Shown here one piece after another: positions 25,478 through 38,300 of a DNA stretch of 64,000 nucleotides. The translations under genes and the position numbers were made by a program. Position 1 is the stretch's first letter. Each line of letters begins with the position of its first letter. The notes under the pieces are model-generated. The model searched no databases, was not told where the DNA came from, and worked only from the letters and a program-made list of their open reading frames with translations. Origin of the DNA: Macrocystis pyrifera (taxonomy: Eukaryota > Sar > Phaeophyceae > Laminariales > Laminariaceae); NCBI GenBank assembly GCA_031763025.1, contig JASSKH010000005.1:11364528-11428527 (forward strand), given 5' to 3'.

Positions 25478-25939
25478 GTGAGGAAGCGCTTCGACATCAT
25501 CGTAAATTATTGTGCACAGCCATCCTGCGAGCCATCATCAGTTCTTGATGTGGTGAATGCACGCCACGCCAAGGGTGGCAAAAATAGCGGCAAGCCGCAA
25601 GTATTCACTCAGTTGAATCCGAAGCGGGCCGAACCGACTTGCTCACTATTCCGTGTCGACCTCAACCGTCCCAATGAAAGGATTGGTACAACGAGCGACT
25701 GGACGACGAACGAACGCGCGGTAACGCACCCAAATGTCCGTGCCCTTTATTTCTTTCTTCCGTTGGAATCTTCAAAGCCTCAAGCTGCAGCCCCGGGGAA
25801 GCATGCTTTTGACCGCGCTCTTGGTGCCGCCTATAACCGCCTTCCTCACTTTTGTTTTGTTTGTAAGCGTCGTGTGGTGCATACAACACGTTTCCCAAGC
25901 ATCAATAGCAGGCGCAGGAAGGGGTGTGTGTGGAGGTGA
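25478..25939 (+). CDS. Unrecognised open frame of 153 codons
   Basis: It starts MRKRFDIIVNYCAQPSCEPS and includes a CFVCKRRV segment near the end. No family was recognised. It lies between a SINE-like repeat and the tail of a dead LINE, so it is probably not a real gene. Confidence 0.15.
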   Translation: MRKRFDIIVNYCAQPSCEPSSVLDVVNARHAKGGKNSGKPQVFTQLNPKRAEPTCSLFRVDLNRPNERIGTTSDWTTNERAVTHPNVRALYFFLPLESSKPQAAAPGKHAFDRALGAAYNRLPHFCFVCKRRVVHTTRFPSINSRRRKGCVWR

Positions 25940-26022
25940 GTGCCGACGACAACAAGGACAATACAACAAACACACGTAAACCATCAGAACGAGGAAGCGA
26001 GGGGGACAGATCGCACGGAGGG

Positions 26023-26190
26023 GTGGGGGGGGGTACTCATTTGTTGCTCGCCTTGGTCGTTTGATCATTGACTACGCACCCCTTTTGAGAAGGAGCGGGT
26101 GTGTGTGTGGGGGGGGGGGGGAAGGTACTCATTTGTTGCTTGCCTTAGTCCTTTGACCATTGACCACTCATCCCTTGCGAGACGGAGCAT
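26023..26190 (-). repeat. Two tandem copies of the LINE 3' end
   Basis: tactcatttgttgctcgcct near 26033 is repeated as tactcatttgttgcttgcct near 26129. In each copy about 60 further bases match, covering the last part of the LINE and its 3' flank. Each copy is preceded on the plus strand by a G run. Confidence 0.75.
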
Positions 26191-27700
26191 CGTTCCTACT
26201 CCTAATAGAGACACTTCCAACATTCGGGTGCTCGTTGCGTTATTTCCATGTATTACATAGAAACGTATTGCTAATATTTTCCCCTCCCTTTTTGGCTGCC
26301 TGTGGCCACCATCTATCTCCTAGGATAGCGATCATTGTCTCGCTGCTATCTAGTGTATCAAACTTCTCCATGTCACAATCGTCTATTGCCCTCATCTCCT
26401 CTTCTAACGCATCCCGTTCCTCCTTGTACATTTCATGTTCTCCTACTATGTGAGTTCGATTCTCTATTGCTTTGCCACACAGGCACGCCTGTGCATCTCC
26501 TTCTTCATCCCGGCTACTGGTATACCTCTTTCTTCTTTCTGGCAGATCTAGGTCACCTACACGAAATCGCAGTTTCAGCGTTTTTGCGAAGTCCATTGGG
26601 CCGTGCAAATACGTTTTCATTCCTATTCTTTCGCTCATTCGCCCGTATATCTCTACGTGGTTTTCCGATTCCACCTTGTTTCTGAGCGCTGTCCTTCCCC
26701 TTCTGTCTATTCTTTCTTCTACTTCTGCCGCGTAACTGCCGAACTTCCAGACGGCCCATAAACTCTTCTTGGTACCCCCCTATATCCTTCCATACTTTCT
26801 CAATAACGCCATCCCACCTTATTCCAGCTCGCCCTTTTGTTGCTTTCTCTGATACAGCTCTATCAACTATGGCTGGCACCTCATTTTTGGCATATTCCTT
26901 ACGTTATATTGCCGTTTCAACTTTCTGATGTCTCTATTTGTCTTCAGTGGGTAAATTCCGAGTTCTGCTCTTAATACTGTATTACTAGTCGTACTTGAGT
27001 ATCTTAGGATTGTTTTAGCTGCTGTCGTCTGTACTGGTTCTAACTGTTTCACGAGCTTTCGCGTTCCCTTCCCATACGTCTCTTGCATATTCTAGCTTTG
27101 ACACCATCACATTCATCAGTATACCTGGTATATCTTTTAATCCTACTGTCAAGGTGCGAGTCTGTTTGGATTGCGTCCATCTTGCATACGTGCGATTTAC
27201 CCTTTCCTATTACTTTTGCTATATGTGTATCCCAAGAGCAGTCTTTCGATAACTCGATGCCCAGGTACGCATATTGGTCTACGATTGGCAATTCATCCTC
27301 TTCCTACTTCCAACAGAAATTTACCGGGTTCACCTTATCTTCGTTACGAACAACTACTGCGCATTTTCGCATTTCTCGACGTTCGCCGTCACCCTCAATT
27401 TCCTAGTGTATTCTAGCGCCTTCTCTATTTGTTTCTGCAATCCTTCGGGTGTTTCTGATGTCCCGACGAAGTCATCCGCAAAACATCAATCCCGGCACCG
27501 CATCATCCCCTACCGTGACTCCCTGCCTTCTTGCTTCGACTGCTACTATCAGGTCGTTAATATATATATCTTGAATAGGTTAGGTGACAACGTGCATCCC
27601 AGTGCAACTCCTTGTAAAATATCAACATACTTCGATATTTCCCCGTCCAGAATCAGAGTATTTCCCGCACATCCCGTCATCTTTTTCATCATGTGTGTGT
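26105..27700 (-). mobile_element. LINE remnant, C-terminal RT part and tail domain
   Basis: In several minus-strand frames one can read QGVALGCTLSPNLFKIYIND and VPGLMF..DDF (RT core, 27.45-27.65 kb), then YAYLGIELSKDCSWDTHIAK and GKGKSHVCKMDAI. Further on come VLRAELGIYPLKTNRDIRKL and finally KLRFRVGDLDLPERRKRYTS with a CxCG..IE..HI.GEHEMY zinc-finger-like segment and ILGDRWWPQAAKK. The frame changes several times and stops interrupt it (for example within IRTEI-like tail text near 26235), so it is dead. The 5' side is cut near 27700 at a GT-rich stretch. The 3' end is followed by a run of C in element orientation. Confidence 0.8.
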
Positions 27701-27975
27701 GTGTGTGGGGGGAGAAATACGTGGACAGGCGGGCGAACGCTTTGGCTAGTTGTCCTGGGGCACGGGGACGTCAGCCGATATCGCGACGCGTGTGCACCAC
27801 GCATCACAAGACAGGCGGACCACGAATACAGAAGAAAGCCCCAATACTTGAGTCCTGCAATCAAGTCCCAGAATCGAAATTAGTGGAACGGTGCATGGAT
27901 CAGAGTCGGGCGTGAACACGGGTAGACCAACGAGGCACACGGCGTCAATGACGAAATTGCATGTTTCACGTATCA

Positions 27976-28014
27976 CCCCCCCCCCCCCCCCCCCGCTCCG
28001 TCCCGGCATTGTAG
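27976..28014. repeat. C homopolymer with tcccggcat border
   Basis: About 19 C, then gctccgtcccggcatt. It is the inverse of the arrangement at 23887. Confidence 0.8.
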
Positions 28015-28339
28015 GGATGCGAGAGTCTATGGTCATTCGACTGCGGTCACGAATGACATGATTACCCCGCCCCCCCCCCCCCCTCGCTTCTATGCCGTTG
28101 CTGAGTCATGCCCCCCACTCCTACTTTACATCGGGATCTCGGACATGCGCCTATCGACGTTTTTGTTCACCTTTGAAATTGTTGTTCTGAAAGTTGACGT
28201 TGCGTAGCGTTGGTATCTGCAACACTTCTGGCGGGAATGAGCCTGCCGCCACGCGCCCATACGACAAGGCGGAGCACGCGCGCACGCACGTTGTTGTTCA
28301 TCGGGGGAGATGTGTTACACAGAAGTCCACACGTCCCTA

Positions 28340-28575
28340 GCACATCATCACGATCGATCATATCTATCTACAGCAGACCATCTAGATCCTATACAGTCGT
28401 TCTAACATGCTGTGCAGGATCTGTACAAAGTACTACAGGTCGAACCCAGGACGTATGTGCTACTATAGATCATGCGGCACCCATCCGGCAAAACTAGGGG
28501 CGGTAAATCGCGCAGGTCAATGACCTATCTAGCTGCCCCAAACGATCTAGATCGTCAAGTGGGAATAGACGGTCA
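28340..28575. repeat. SINE-like GATC-rich repeat, copy 2
   Basis: Contains gatcatatctatctacagca, catgctgtgcaggatctgta, then tcgaacccaggac (minus: gtcctgggttcga, a good B-box match) and a terminal gatctagatcgtcaagtggg. Confidence 0.65.
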
Positions 28576-28951
28576 GCCCGAGATGTGCGGACCAGTAATA
28601 ACAACCCTGCCGTATTATGTTTTCCATCCTCCGGCATGCGGTGTAACCATTTTGTTTGGCAGTATACAAGCTCGATTGCGCGCGCATTCGCACGGACCCG
28701 AGCAAACGAAACGACCCGCAATTCCCCGGCGCCTGTACGATACGTATGATCGATTATTTTCTCGAGCTGCGTCTGACGGCAAAACCTTTCCGCGCTCGAT
28801 TTTTCCTGACCTAGGTTCCGGCGTGTGTATGTCACTCTCCTCATTATATCCATTTCGATGCCTTGGCGTGTATTCATAGCCAGCCCAGACACAAACTATT
28901 TTTCTGTGCAATCGTTTGTGCACGACCTTACATATTATGACCTTTTGAGAG

Positions 28952-29020
28952 CTGCAGTCCCGTATTGGGGACAGATCAGTCAAGTTCTAAGCAGTTTGTC
29001 CCCAAAAAACGGGACTGCAG
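28952..29020. mobile_element. Small foldback element, PstI-site type, copy 1
   Basis: ctgcagtcccgtattgggga and its inverse tccccaaaaaacgggactgc enclose about 20 bp, giving a 69-bp hairpin. A relative occurs at 52.04 kb. Confidence 0.75.
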
Positions 29021-29308
29021 TCCGCAAGCGATATACAGCAGCAATACCACCGCGTACCCAAACGCCCCGGTTGATACTGTACTACCGTACGTGCAGGTTC
29101 TATTTATCTCCGCGCATGCTTCGGAACCGCTACGTACAAAATAATCGAAGGATGCGATTCGAAGGCAACGGATGTGGCAACGGATATCATCCCGGAAAAA
29201 AAGAGTCGCGCGTCGAAGACTAGATATCCCCGGGGCACCTCCCACCACACCCCCCCCACACGCAGGCAGTGCGTGTGTAAATTTTCCCACCGTCAATAGA
29301 TACTACAC

Positions 29309-29380
29309 CTGTCATGTTATTGTCGTACAGGGCCAGGTGCTCGAGGGACCGCAGCCGGCCTAACTCGGGGGGGATGGTAC
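29309..29380 (-). CDS. LRR exon 12 (72 nt), last one recognised
   Basis: Encodes GTIPPELGRLRSLEHLAL then YDNNMTG. Acceptor cccag, donor GTGTAG, phase 1-1. No further LRR exon or C-terminal exon was recognised down to 28 kb. Confidence 0.86.
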
Positions 29381-32300
29381 CTGGGGGACGCAACGGAAAA
29401 AAAACGAAGTCGCACACACGAAAAAAGCGAAATACATTGTCTTTAAGGGATGGTCACCATAGAATCTGAAACTTTCGAAACAAAAGAAAAGAAACTCTTC
29501 AAGACGCATTTTCATAGGGGGGACCCGTATACACGCGGCGTGTATTCTTAAAACCGCCGTGAGCGAGACCAAATCTGCCCGGATTTTCTCTCACCCTACA
29601 CAGTGACTATACAAACACTCCTCGGGCAACAAACAACCCCCTTCTATCTCTGCTCTGGCTGCACATCGTTCAGAAACGTGCTCTCCACGAAATACTTTCG
29701 TTCGCCCTGTCAAGACGCGAGGCGCCCCTCACCGATAAGCCCGCAGGAGCCGAGGCTGAGTCTCGTGAGCCTGATCAGTTGCCCAAGTTCCTTGGGGACC
29801 TCGCCTGGGGTACATACGGCCGAGGGGGTGGTGGAGTCATGCGCAGGTAGGCGCAGTGACAATCCGGCGGGAGAAAAGGGGGAGAGGCGAAAAACCGGAC
29901 GATACTCGCGATGCTTTTCTCAAACCAGATCGTTGGTCACGGGACCAAGGAGGAGTTTTGTTTTTTTTTTGGGGGGGGGGCAGGGGATGTACGAACAACA
30001 AGTTGTGCGTTTCGGTTCCGTTCATGGTGCAGTACATGGCATCATATCCTTCACACAGGTGGACGGTGCCCCCCCCCGCCCAAAGCGCAATGGGGGCGTA
30101 AAAAAAACCCTTGTAGAGACATTGAACCACTTTCAGTAGCAAAGCCCCCACAAGGTGTTGAAACCCTCTCAGTTCGGTGTGCCTTATGTTGCGTGGTACG
30201 CTGTTCGACGTCTCTACAATGATATTTCTTCACGTCCGCATTGTGCAAGGTAGAGGGAGCGGGTCCGCGCCAACTGTGCAGGTGGGAGCCAACCCCCGGT
30301 CTTCTCCCAACAAAAGCATCTCATGCCATACCATACGGTACACCGACCCTGGCTTCATGTGTTGCCCACGGGGAACGTGGGTTCATGTGACATCGGCGTG
30401 TCTATCCGGTTCGTCACATGACACGCACCACCTCAACACCTCTGCTGTGTGCAAGCACAACATGCAGAAGAAGTAACACAGCGAGTATCTTCTCCGAGGT
30501 GGAGCGGACGTTTCCCGTGTCCAATGCTGGGAAGAAAAGAGAAGGGGTCGCCCCCCCCCCCTCCCCCCTCATCATGCCGGCGGCAAGCAGGGACTCCCCC
30601 CTCTGTATATACACCGAATCGTTTGATAACTCCGTGTTCCTCTACGGTGAGAAAATACGTTACAACAGGCGTTCGGCCATTGTTCTTGTAGTACATCGCG
30701 CAGCACACACTGAAGAGCAGATCGAGACATATTCGTAGTACTTAGAAAGCAAAGGCCTACCGATAACCCCTCCCTGCTTGCGGTGGCAAACAAAACAAAA
30801 AAAATACGACCCTTAGCCTCGAGCGTTAACTAAACACCGGCTCGCTGCTGCCCCCAAAACTCTTCAAGGGAACCTGCAGCACACGCGTATCATCGTATCT
30901 ATAACTGCACCACAGAGACCCCCGCGTGCGCCTCACCGCCCAGCTGCATCGCACTCAGGTCCATCTCTTCAAGAGATGTCATGCTTGCAATCCAGGGCGG
31001 GATGCCTCCTGAGCGCGCAACGCAAGAGGCGGAGCAGCAGCGTGGTGCCATGTGTGCGCGTAGCGTCAGGCCAAGTGTATACGTATGTATGTGCTGTGTA
31101 TTCGAGTAACAAGGTCGTATTTTTCGCCGTCGCTTCTCTTTCAGCTTTCGATGCAACTTCGGGCATATTGTAGCGTCATAGACCTAAGACAGAGATTTAT
31201 TGTTGAAACCATTTCGATTGCAAATCGAGCAGCGCGTTCAACTCACCTGTGATGCCGAAGTTCCGGTACAAGATCAAGGTCGTCAGGTGCTCAAACTCCA
31301 CCAGCTCATGTGGTATGCACCCTGCCACAGGAAAAGGCGAGAAAATACAAAAATAAAACACTATGCGGATATCGTAGAGGAACGGACACTATTGATCGCG
31401 TCCTAGCCGGAAACAAGTGCCGGCAGCGGGGAACATAGAGGGGGAAGAAGTCAGCGCCTAAAAATAAACATCGATGTACCGCAGCCGTGTTGTGCATCCT
31501 TTTGTACGGTTAGCGTCGAAATAAAACAGCTCGAGCAACGTGCCACATATTACTACTATTATCATATCGTTTGCCATTGGACAATGTGTGGCGTGAGTGT
31601 CCACAATCAAAAACATAATGAAATAACGGAAAAAAATGAGTCTTCCGGACCACGACTTAGGGTAGATCGGTCGGGTTGCTGATTGCTAACAATTCTCGCG
31701 CTATGGATAAGGACTTCCGATGGTGGGATCAAGGCACGGGCGTAGACCCAACCCTGCCCCTGCCCCTGCCCCTCCTGCCCCTGACCCCAACCCTGATCCC
31801 AACCCGGACCCAAAACGGGCCAGAAACAGGCGAAAAACGCGGCTGCGCCGCGTTCGAGCATTTTTTTTTTTACTCGTCTGAGCTGTGGAACACGTCTTTT
31901 AAACTGCGGACCACAACTTTACCATTACACTAACTGAGATATAAATTCCCGGGAGTTTATTTTATACCGCTGGAAAAGCTATCCTATGTAATTGCCAGGT
32001 GCACTGGAAAATCCAGGCCGCCAAGAGCAAAAGCGTGAAGCGATGTCGCCAATAACCAAACAAGTCCTTTTAAAATCCAGGAGAATGTGTGGATGCGACT
32101 GGTGCATACGGCGGCAAGCGACCCAGTCGATGCTACCTTAGTGTCGGCCAAGGATAACATAGCAAGCAACCGACGCGGCCCGTGCGGGTCGGCCGCGTAC
32201 ATTGTTGAAGACGCCGAGAGGTTCGAGTCAGAACCAGCGGAAAGCTATGCACCCGAACAATCTTGGCCGACACTGCCGCGCATTGGTGACTACCACTTGG

Positions 32301-35300
32301 TGTCCAAATCAGGCAGGGCTCGTGATAACGGCACCGGTACACAAGGTACACTCGCATCATGTTCTGTCTTTCGCTGTACGATGCCGACGGCCGCGAGGCA
32401 CGACGGTGGCATACCTTACCGGCGTCGCAGTAACTCTACACGTGGCCAGTACGAGTAAATTTCGAGCGGTGCGCCGGGAGTCGAACAGCCCCACTAGGTG
32501 TAGGTGGTCGATGCCACCCCCCACGACGAGACGGATCGCAATTATTTCCGGCCAAGGCAGGTATAGGGGGGGCGGTTGGGGGGAGGGGAGACTCATATGA
32601 CGATTTTTGCAAATGGGAACTTCTTGACGTACCTTCGAGCTTGTTGTCCGACATATCGAGAATGCGCAGGGCAGGCCAGCTCCCGGAGACCGCCAAGATT
32701 TTCCCTGTCCGAAACAGAGCAACACCCAAAATCTTGAAAACTTGTTTCGTTCCCTGCTTTCACCCGTTTCATGCCCAGAGGCAAAACAGAGTGGAAGGGA
32801 ACCGGCGCGTCAACGCTCGTGTGCATGCAGAAGGCAGCATGGCCGTCTGTGTACTTGAAACTCCGGATCACGTTGGAAACCGTCTATGCCTCGACATTTA
32901 CGGGGAGATAAAATAGAGGTATCTCGAATGTCGGAGGCCCCACAAGCCGTATCATAGGGGACGCTTCCGTGAACTGCCGCGATGAGGCTTGAAGCAAAAG
33001 GAGGGACATAGTCTACGAGAGGAGTGAACTCAGAGTGGGCAATGTCACTTACAAGCGCAAGTACGAGTTTCAAAAACAGCAACACAACAGGCAAGCGGGG
33101 AGGGGCACACGCTTTAAGCGCAAGCACGATTTTACAAAAACAGCAATACAACAGGAAGCGGGCGAGGGCGCACGCTTCATGTGCAGTTAACTACTAACGT
33201 ATAAGGCGGGCGAATATCCCTTTTCTCGTTCGCAGGTCGTTCGTGCGGAATGTTATATTTCGCCGGACGACTACGTGCTACGCGTGAAGGAGCGCGAGGG
33301 GGGTTGTACTATAAAAAACACACGCGCTAGCCGTCTCGACACATTTTGACTCTACCTCAACGTCCGCATAACTATCAGGCGACCAAACAAAAGCCGGGTC
33401 GACTCATATTGCACTCACCCGTCAAGTTGTTTCCGCCGACATTCATCTCCTCGAGCCGACCAAGCTTTGCCAGCACGGCTGGAATCTCGCCTTCACACGG
33501 AAGCACCAAGACATTTAGACAAATAATAAACGGGAGGGGAGGAAAGGTGCGGGTGTATGTTGTGAACTTGTACCTGCCGCGTCGATTGAGACCGGGGGAA
33601 CGAAGGAACGAAGTGCCTTCCTTCTGGCGCCTTCTGGCGTTAGTCACCTTTGTTTAGAGTCTGTGTGTATAGATACTGAACTGTCCGACACATGGAAACG
33701 CATGCGTATTCTGGAAGCCCCAAAACACTTGTCAACGAAAGAGTAAAACGACACAAAAAGAGAACGGACGTCTCACTTGCTCAATTGTTGCAGACATCAA
33801 TTGTCCCCCCAAAAAAGAGACAGAGAAAAACGCACCGTCAGATGACAAGGATAACACGTACCTGTGGTAGGAGGCAACTCTCCCCGGATGCTCGCGACAC
33901 CGTCGAACGAATCTGGCGGCATGCCATCAAGAAAGGAGCGTCTCCCGCCAGTCGAACCCTCTACCACAACAGACAGTAGGTTTGCTGCTGTACTACTAAA
34001 ATATACTAGCGCGTGCTACGAGTACAAGAGGGGTACGATAGCACTTTTTGGCCAAACTGTCACTGGGACCGACGAGGGCTCCTCAACCGAGGAACTGCCC
34101 AATTTCGTCGGAATCTCGGACTGGGCTGCCTAGGTTTCGTTGCGTACCTCTAAAAGCCGTGGGGGCTGTTGGTAGGGTTGCGCTTTCAGTTTGTTCTTCC
34201 AACTCGTTTTCTTTTGTGCTGTAGGCTATAAAGCGCCGGAACTGAGGAGACCCTCAGAATACTATACCAGGTAGGTGCATCCATACCGTAGCATGCATCT
34301 ATACTGACACCTTTTTCTCTAAACCGTCACTGGGAACTACCCCTGTAAGGCATACGCCTGATCGCATGGAATACCATGGGATTGATCATCCACCGCGTTG
34401 CCCAATCATTCCCCCTCAAACGTCTGTTTTTTGTGTGAGTACGCAAAGTTCTCCAAGTTAGGGAGGACCATCACAAGTATTTATTGATACTATTCTAATA
34501 GCTACATCCGTGCGTAACTCTACGTAGTACTTTTCGGTCCAGACGTTTCTGACTGAGGAAGTCCAACCCACTGTCACTGGGAACACAAAAAAGCACGGCG
34601 TGGGTGGAGCATGGCCGAAACACGAGATGCGCATGGCAGTGGTGCTATCTATATATACGAGTCTATACATGTGTGTTTATGTCCTGCGCAAAAGTCGTGG
34701 GTGTATAGCTGATTCGATGCTTTCGACACAGCCGCCCATTCGTCTCCATCAGCATTTATACCCGCTAGTTTTGGTTCTTTATCGTAGGTGCACACAGAAC
34801 GCGAGCACGGGCCAGTACAGCAGCAGCGCCGCGGTCTTCCCGTGGGAGGGTGTGCGTCATCATCGCGTCCTACAGCAGTTGCATCGTTTGTGGCGCCAAG
34901 GGCAATGTGAAAAAACAAAAGCATCCAAATCGTAATAATGTCATCAACACAGGGGTTCTAATTTTCTTGAGCTCGAGCATGAACATGAACAAGAAGGAGA
35001 GTGGGCGAAACCTATATTTCTTGATTACACCCTTGGCACACGCAACGCACTACGGCTAGAAGGCCTCGACGTGCATTATTCCGACAACGGCTCTCACCGG
35101 TCAGCCGGTTGTGGCCGAGTCGAAGCACCTGCAGAGCTTCGAGCCTCTCGAACTCCGTCGGAATGCGACTTGGCGCAGCGGCGGCGAAATAAATGACGAG
35201 AGCAACAAGGAAGAAGTCGTCAATCAAGAAATAGAGAAACAGCGATGAACAGCAATTGCTCAAATGTCTTACTATTTTCAAGTGGTGGCGCCGATTGGCT

Positions 35301-38300
35301 AGACGAAGCTGTGCTGTGTTTGCTGTTCCGTCGGCAGATTTCGTTTATTGTAATAGGTTCATTTAAGTACACACACGTTTCTTTCTTAACCGAACGTAGC
35401 ATGCGATTGAGCGGCGCACCGTCCTCTGCCCCTCCTTGCCTCTCTCCATGAGACTGCCTCGCAGTCCCTGCGGCAGTACAATTAATTGAACTTTCAAAAA
35501 TACCGGTACTCTATCGAGCTGCAGTTTCGTCGTTTGTACACGCGAGTCCCGAGTGCTATCCGGCCTCTGTGATGAGAGAAGTCGGGGGGCTTACCCACTC
35601 AGATCGCAGTTGCTGAGGTCCAACGTCTCAAGGCATACGAGGTTTCCCAGCGTTTCCGGAATGTCTCCTGCGGGCATATTTCCGTAAAGGTTTGGTAGCG
35701 CATTAGACGGAGGTTGGCAGTAGGGGGTGGCGATGCGAAAGGAATCGAATCAATATGTTGGGGGGGGGGGGGGGGGGGGGGGCGAGCAGGACAAAACGGG
35801 CATATCAAATACTGGCCGGATTGGGCGTAAAACTCGCCACGCCCCTGCTTGGTGCGAGCGTCATAAACAAGCGACGCAACCCGCAGGTGGGAGCACTGGT
35901 ACATGCTACCTGGTAATTATTTCGCAGAAAATTATGCTGGAGCGGCAAAATTTCTACTGGTGCTGCGCGAATGCTTTGGGAGCGTCCAGGTGTATACACC
36001 GACCCGTGGCCGCCAGAACTCCTTCCCGTCTTTCCTCCTGAGCCCCACGTTATCGTGCGCGCTATTCCTTGATATCTAGACGTTGCACTGCTGTCATACA
36101 GCACACAGCACACCGAACATATAGGATATTGTAAGGTGTGTTGAAATCTTTCTTCTGACTCAACCGTGTCTATATAAGCTAAGACGCTTGCTGCGCGCGC
36201 AACAGTTAGCAAAAGCACGCAAAAGCACCAGTAGCCGATAGTAGCTTTGCATACCCTTGTATGCACTAATTTAGCCCAAACTAACCCGTCTTTACTCGCA
36301 AGCTTTCGTTGCATTTAGGGATGGTCACAACTAAATTGATGTGCATGCTACAATATGCAACCTAGTTTGCTAGCATCACCCCCCCACACACTGCATTGAT
36401 GCTCCGTCTCGAAAGCGATGCGTGGCCAATGGTGAAAGGACAAGGAAAGCAACATATGGATATCCCCCCCCCCTCCCCTCCCACTGCTCCCGCGCTTAGA
36501 CGTACCGTGCAAGGAAGTTTGGTGCAGGTCGAGGACCGTGAGAGCCACCAAGCCACCGAGCTCGCGAGGAATTATCCCTGTCAGGCGTATCCCCCAATCA
36601 ACAACAGCGACCAAGAATCAAAGCGGAACGTGGTATGGATTAGTGGGAGACAATGTCGTGCCAAGTCCCAACTGCAACAACGATAGGGTGTTGCATGCGG
36701 CGTGCGGCGTTTTGCTGACGGGAACATGCGTTTTTCCCCTCTTTACTCGGAAGCATTTGTTGCAGATTGGGGGGCGAACATCATTAACTCGATGCGCATA
36801 CTACAACCTTGCAAGCTGGTGTGCTATCCCTATCCCCCTCCCCCCCCCCCCCTACATTGATCCCGTGCTTAGACGTACCGTGCAAGGAGGTTTGGTGTAG
36901 GTTGAGGACCGTGAGAGCCAACAAGCCACAGAGCTCGCGCGGAATTGTCCCTGTCAAGCGTCCCCCCCCCCCCCCGCACAAGAACCCAGTCAACAGCAAC
37001 GACCGAGAAGCAAAGCGAAACGTGGATTAGATTACAGTAGTGCGAGACAATGTCGTTCCAAGTCCCAGCTGAAACACCGATAGCGTGTTGCATGACGCGT
37101 GCGGCGAAGGCGTTTTGCTGACGGGAGCGTCTGTGTGTACAAGACTGAGCTGGTTGTAACCGATGTTTCCTCGCGCTTGATGGAAGAAATATGCCGCCTT
37201 GCACGAATGGCAACATTAAATGCACTGTAAAACAACCAAAAACATGTACATATACACAGAGAGGGGACAAGAGTAAAGCGCACAGGGGCAGCATGAGTCG
37301 CACGCGTGTCAGGGATAAAACAACATTGTCGTCTAGAACATATTTACAAATAAAGCACTGTCACCTTCGCACTGTACTGCAGTAATGTAACGTCACTATA
37401 CTACTGTAAAGTAACGTGAATGCGCTCTGGTGGCGATATTTGTCATGGGTATTCGCCAGCAGTCCTACTCTTGCCTCGCGCTGTATGAGTTGTATGCGCA
37501 CTGTCTGATTTCAATGCCCCACATGGTGGCTACTAGTAGCTTTTGTTTCGTTTTAAGTGCGTGGTTCGAGACGGCGGGGATATTCGCATGATCCTGCCTT
37601 CTCCGCTTCGCACCGCAAATCACACGGCTTTTCGTCGTACCCCCGGGTATCAGACACACACTTTAGGGATTGCTTCACAGGTACTCACTCATCCACTCAC
37701 CCACCCACTCACTCACTTTAGGGATTGCTTCACACGTACTCACCCATCCACTCACCCACCCACTCACTTACTCACTCACTCCATCACTCCACACTACCAC
37801 GATGGACGGGAATGTAAGGACCGATGGGGTATACTTGTTGACATCAAACAATTCTAACATTTCGGTCCACAGCAGTACGTACTTTACCTTCACCAGCAAA
37901 AGACAAAGACACATGCTGTCTCGTACCACACCGATAACATGGCGACTCGTACATACCATTGGTCTTTATCGTGACCGCACCTCGAGCGTAAGTCGAGGTC
38001 ATGAGCGCGCTCGTCTCTGGAACGTTGTCCTTGCGTCGGCAAACAACGAACCCTCCGCTTTTTCCCTTACAGCAAAGTAATCCGCAAAAACAAAGCACGG
38101 TTATAAACTCAAACCCAACTCCTAACCCATACTCGGTACCGCACCATCGGCGATGTCGACCCATCAACTGCCTCAATATTGTTCTTCTCTTCCCGCCACC
38201 GTCTCCAACTTTTTGGTGTGTAGTCTAGCTATAGTAGACCTACACACGCCTAGAACCACAACACGCAACGAACACAACAACGTCCCAGATTTGTGGAATG

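Larger units (their letters stand above)
36294..37130 (-). repeat. Tandem duplication of an LRR exon with flanking intron
   Basis: Two units of about 370-450 bp, roughly 36294-36741 and 36742-37130, each carry one LRR exon plus similar sequence on both sides. Shared landmarks are tactcg.aagc on the left, a C-run beside the exon, gagacaatgtcgt.ccaagtccca and gcgttttgctgacggga on the right. Copies differ at scattered bases and in homopolymer length. Confidence 0.85.

Noticed and set aside
33852-33960. Further LRR exon candidate ending in a phase-1 donor
   Set aside because: It reads GMPPDSFDGVASI but has no acceptor at the right place and lacks the LxxLxLxxN core.
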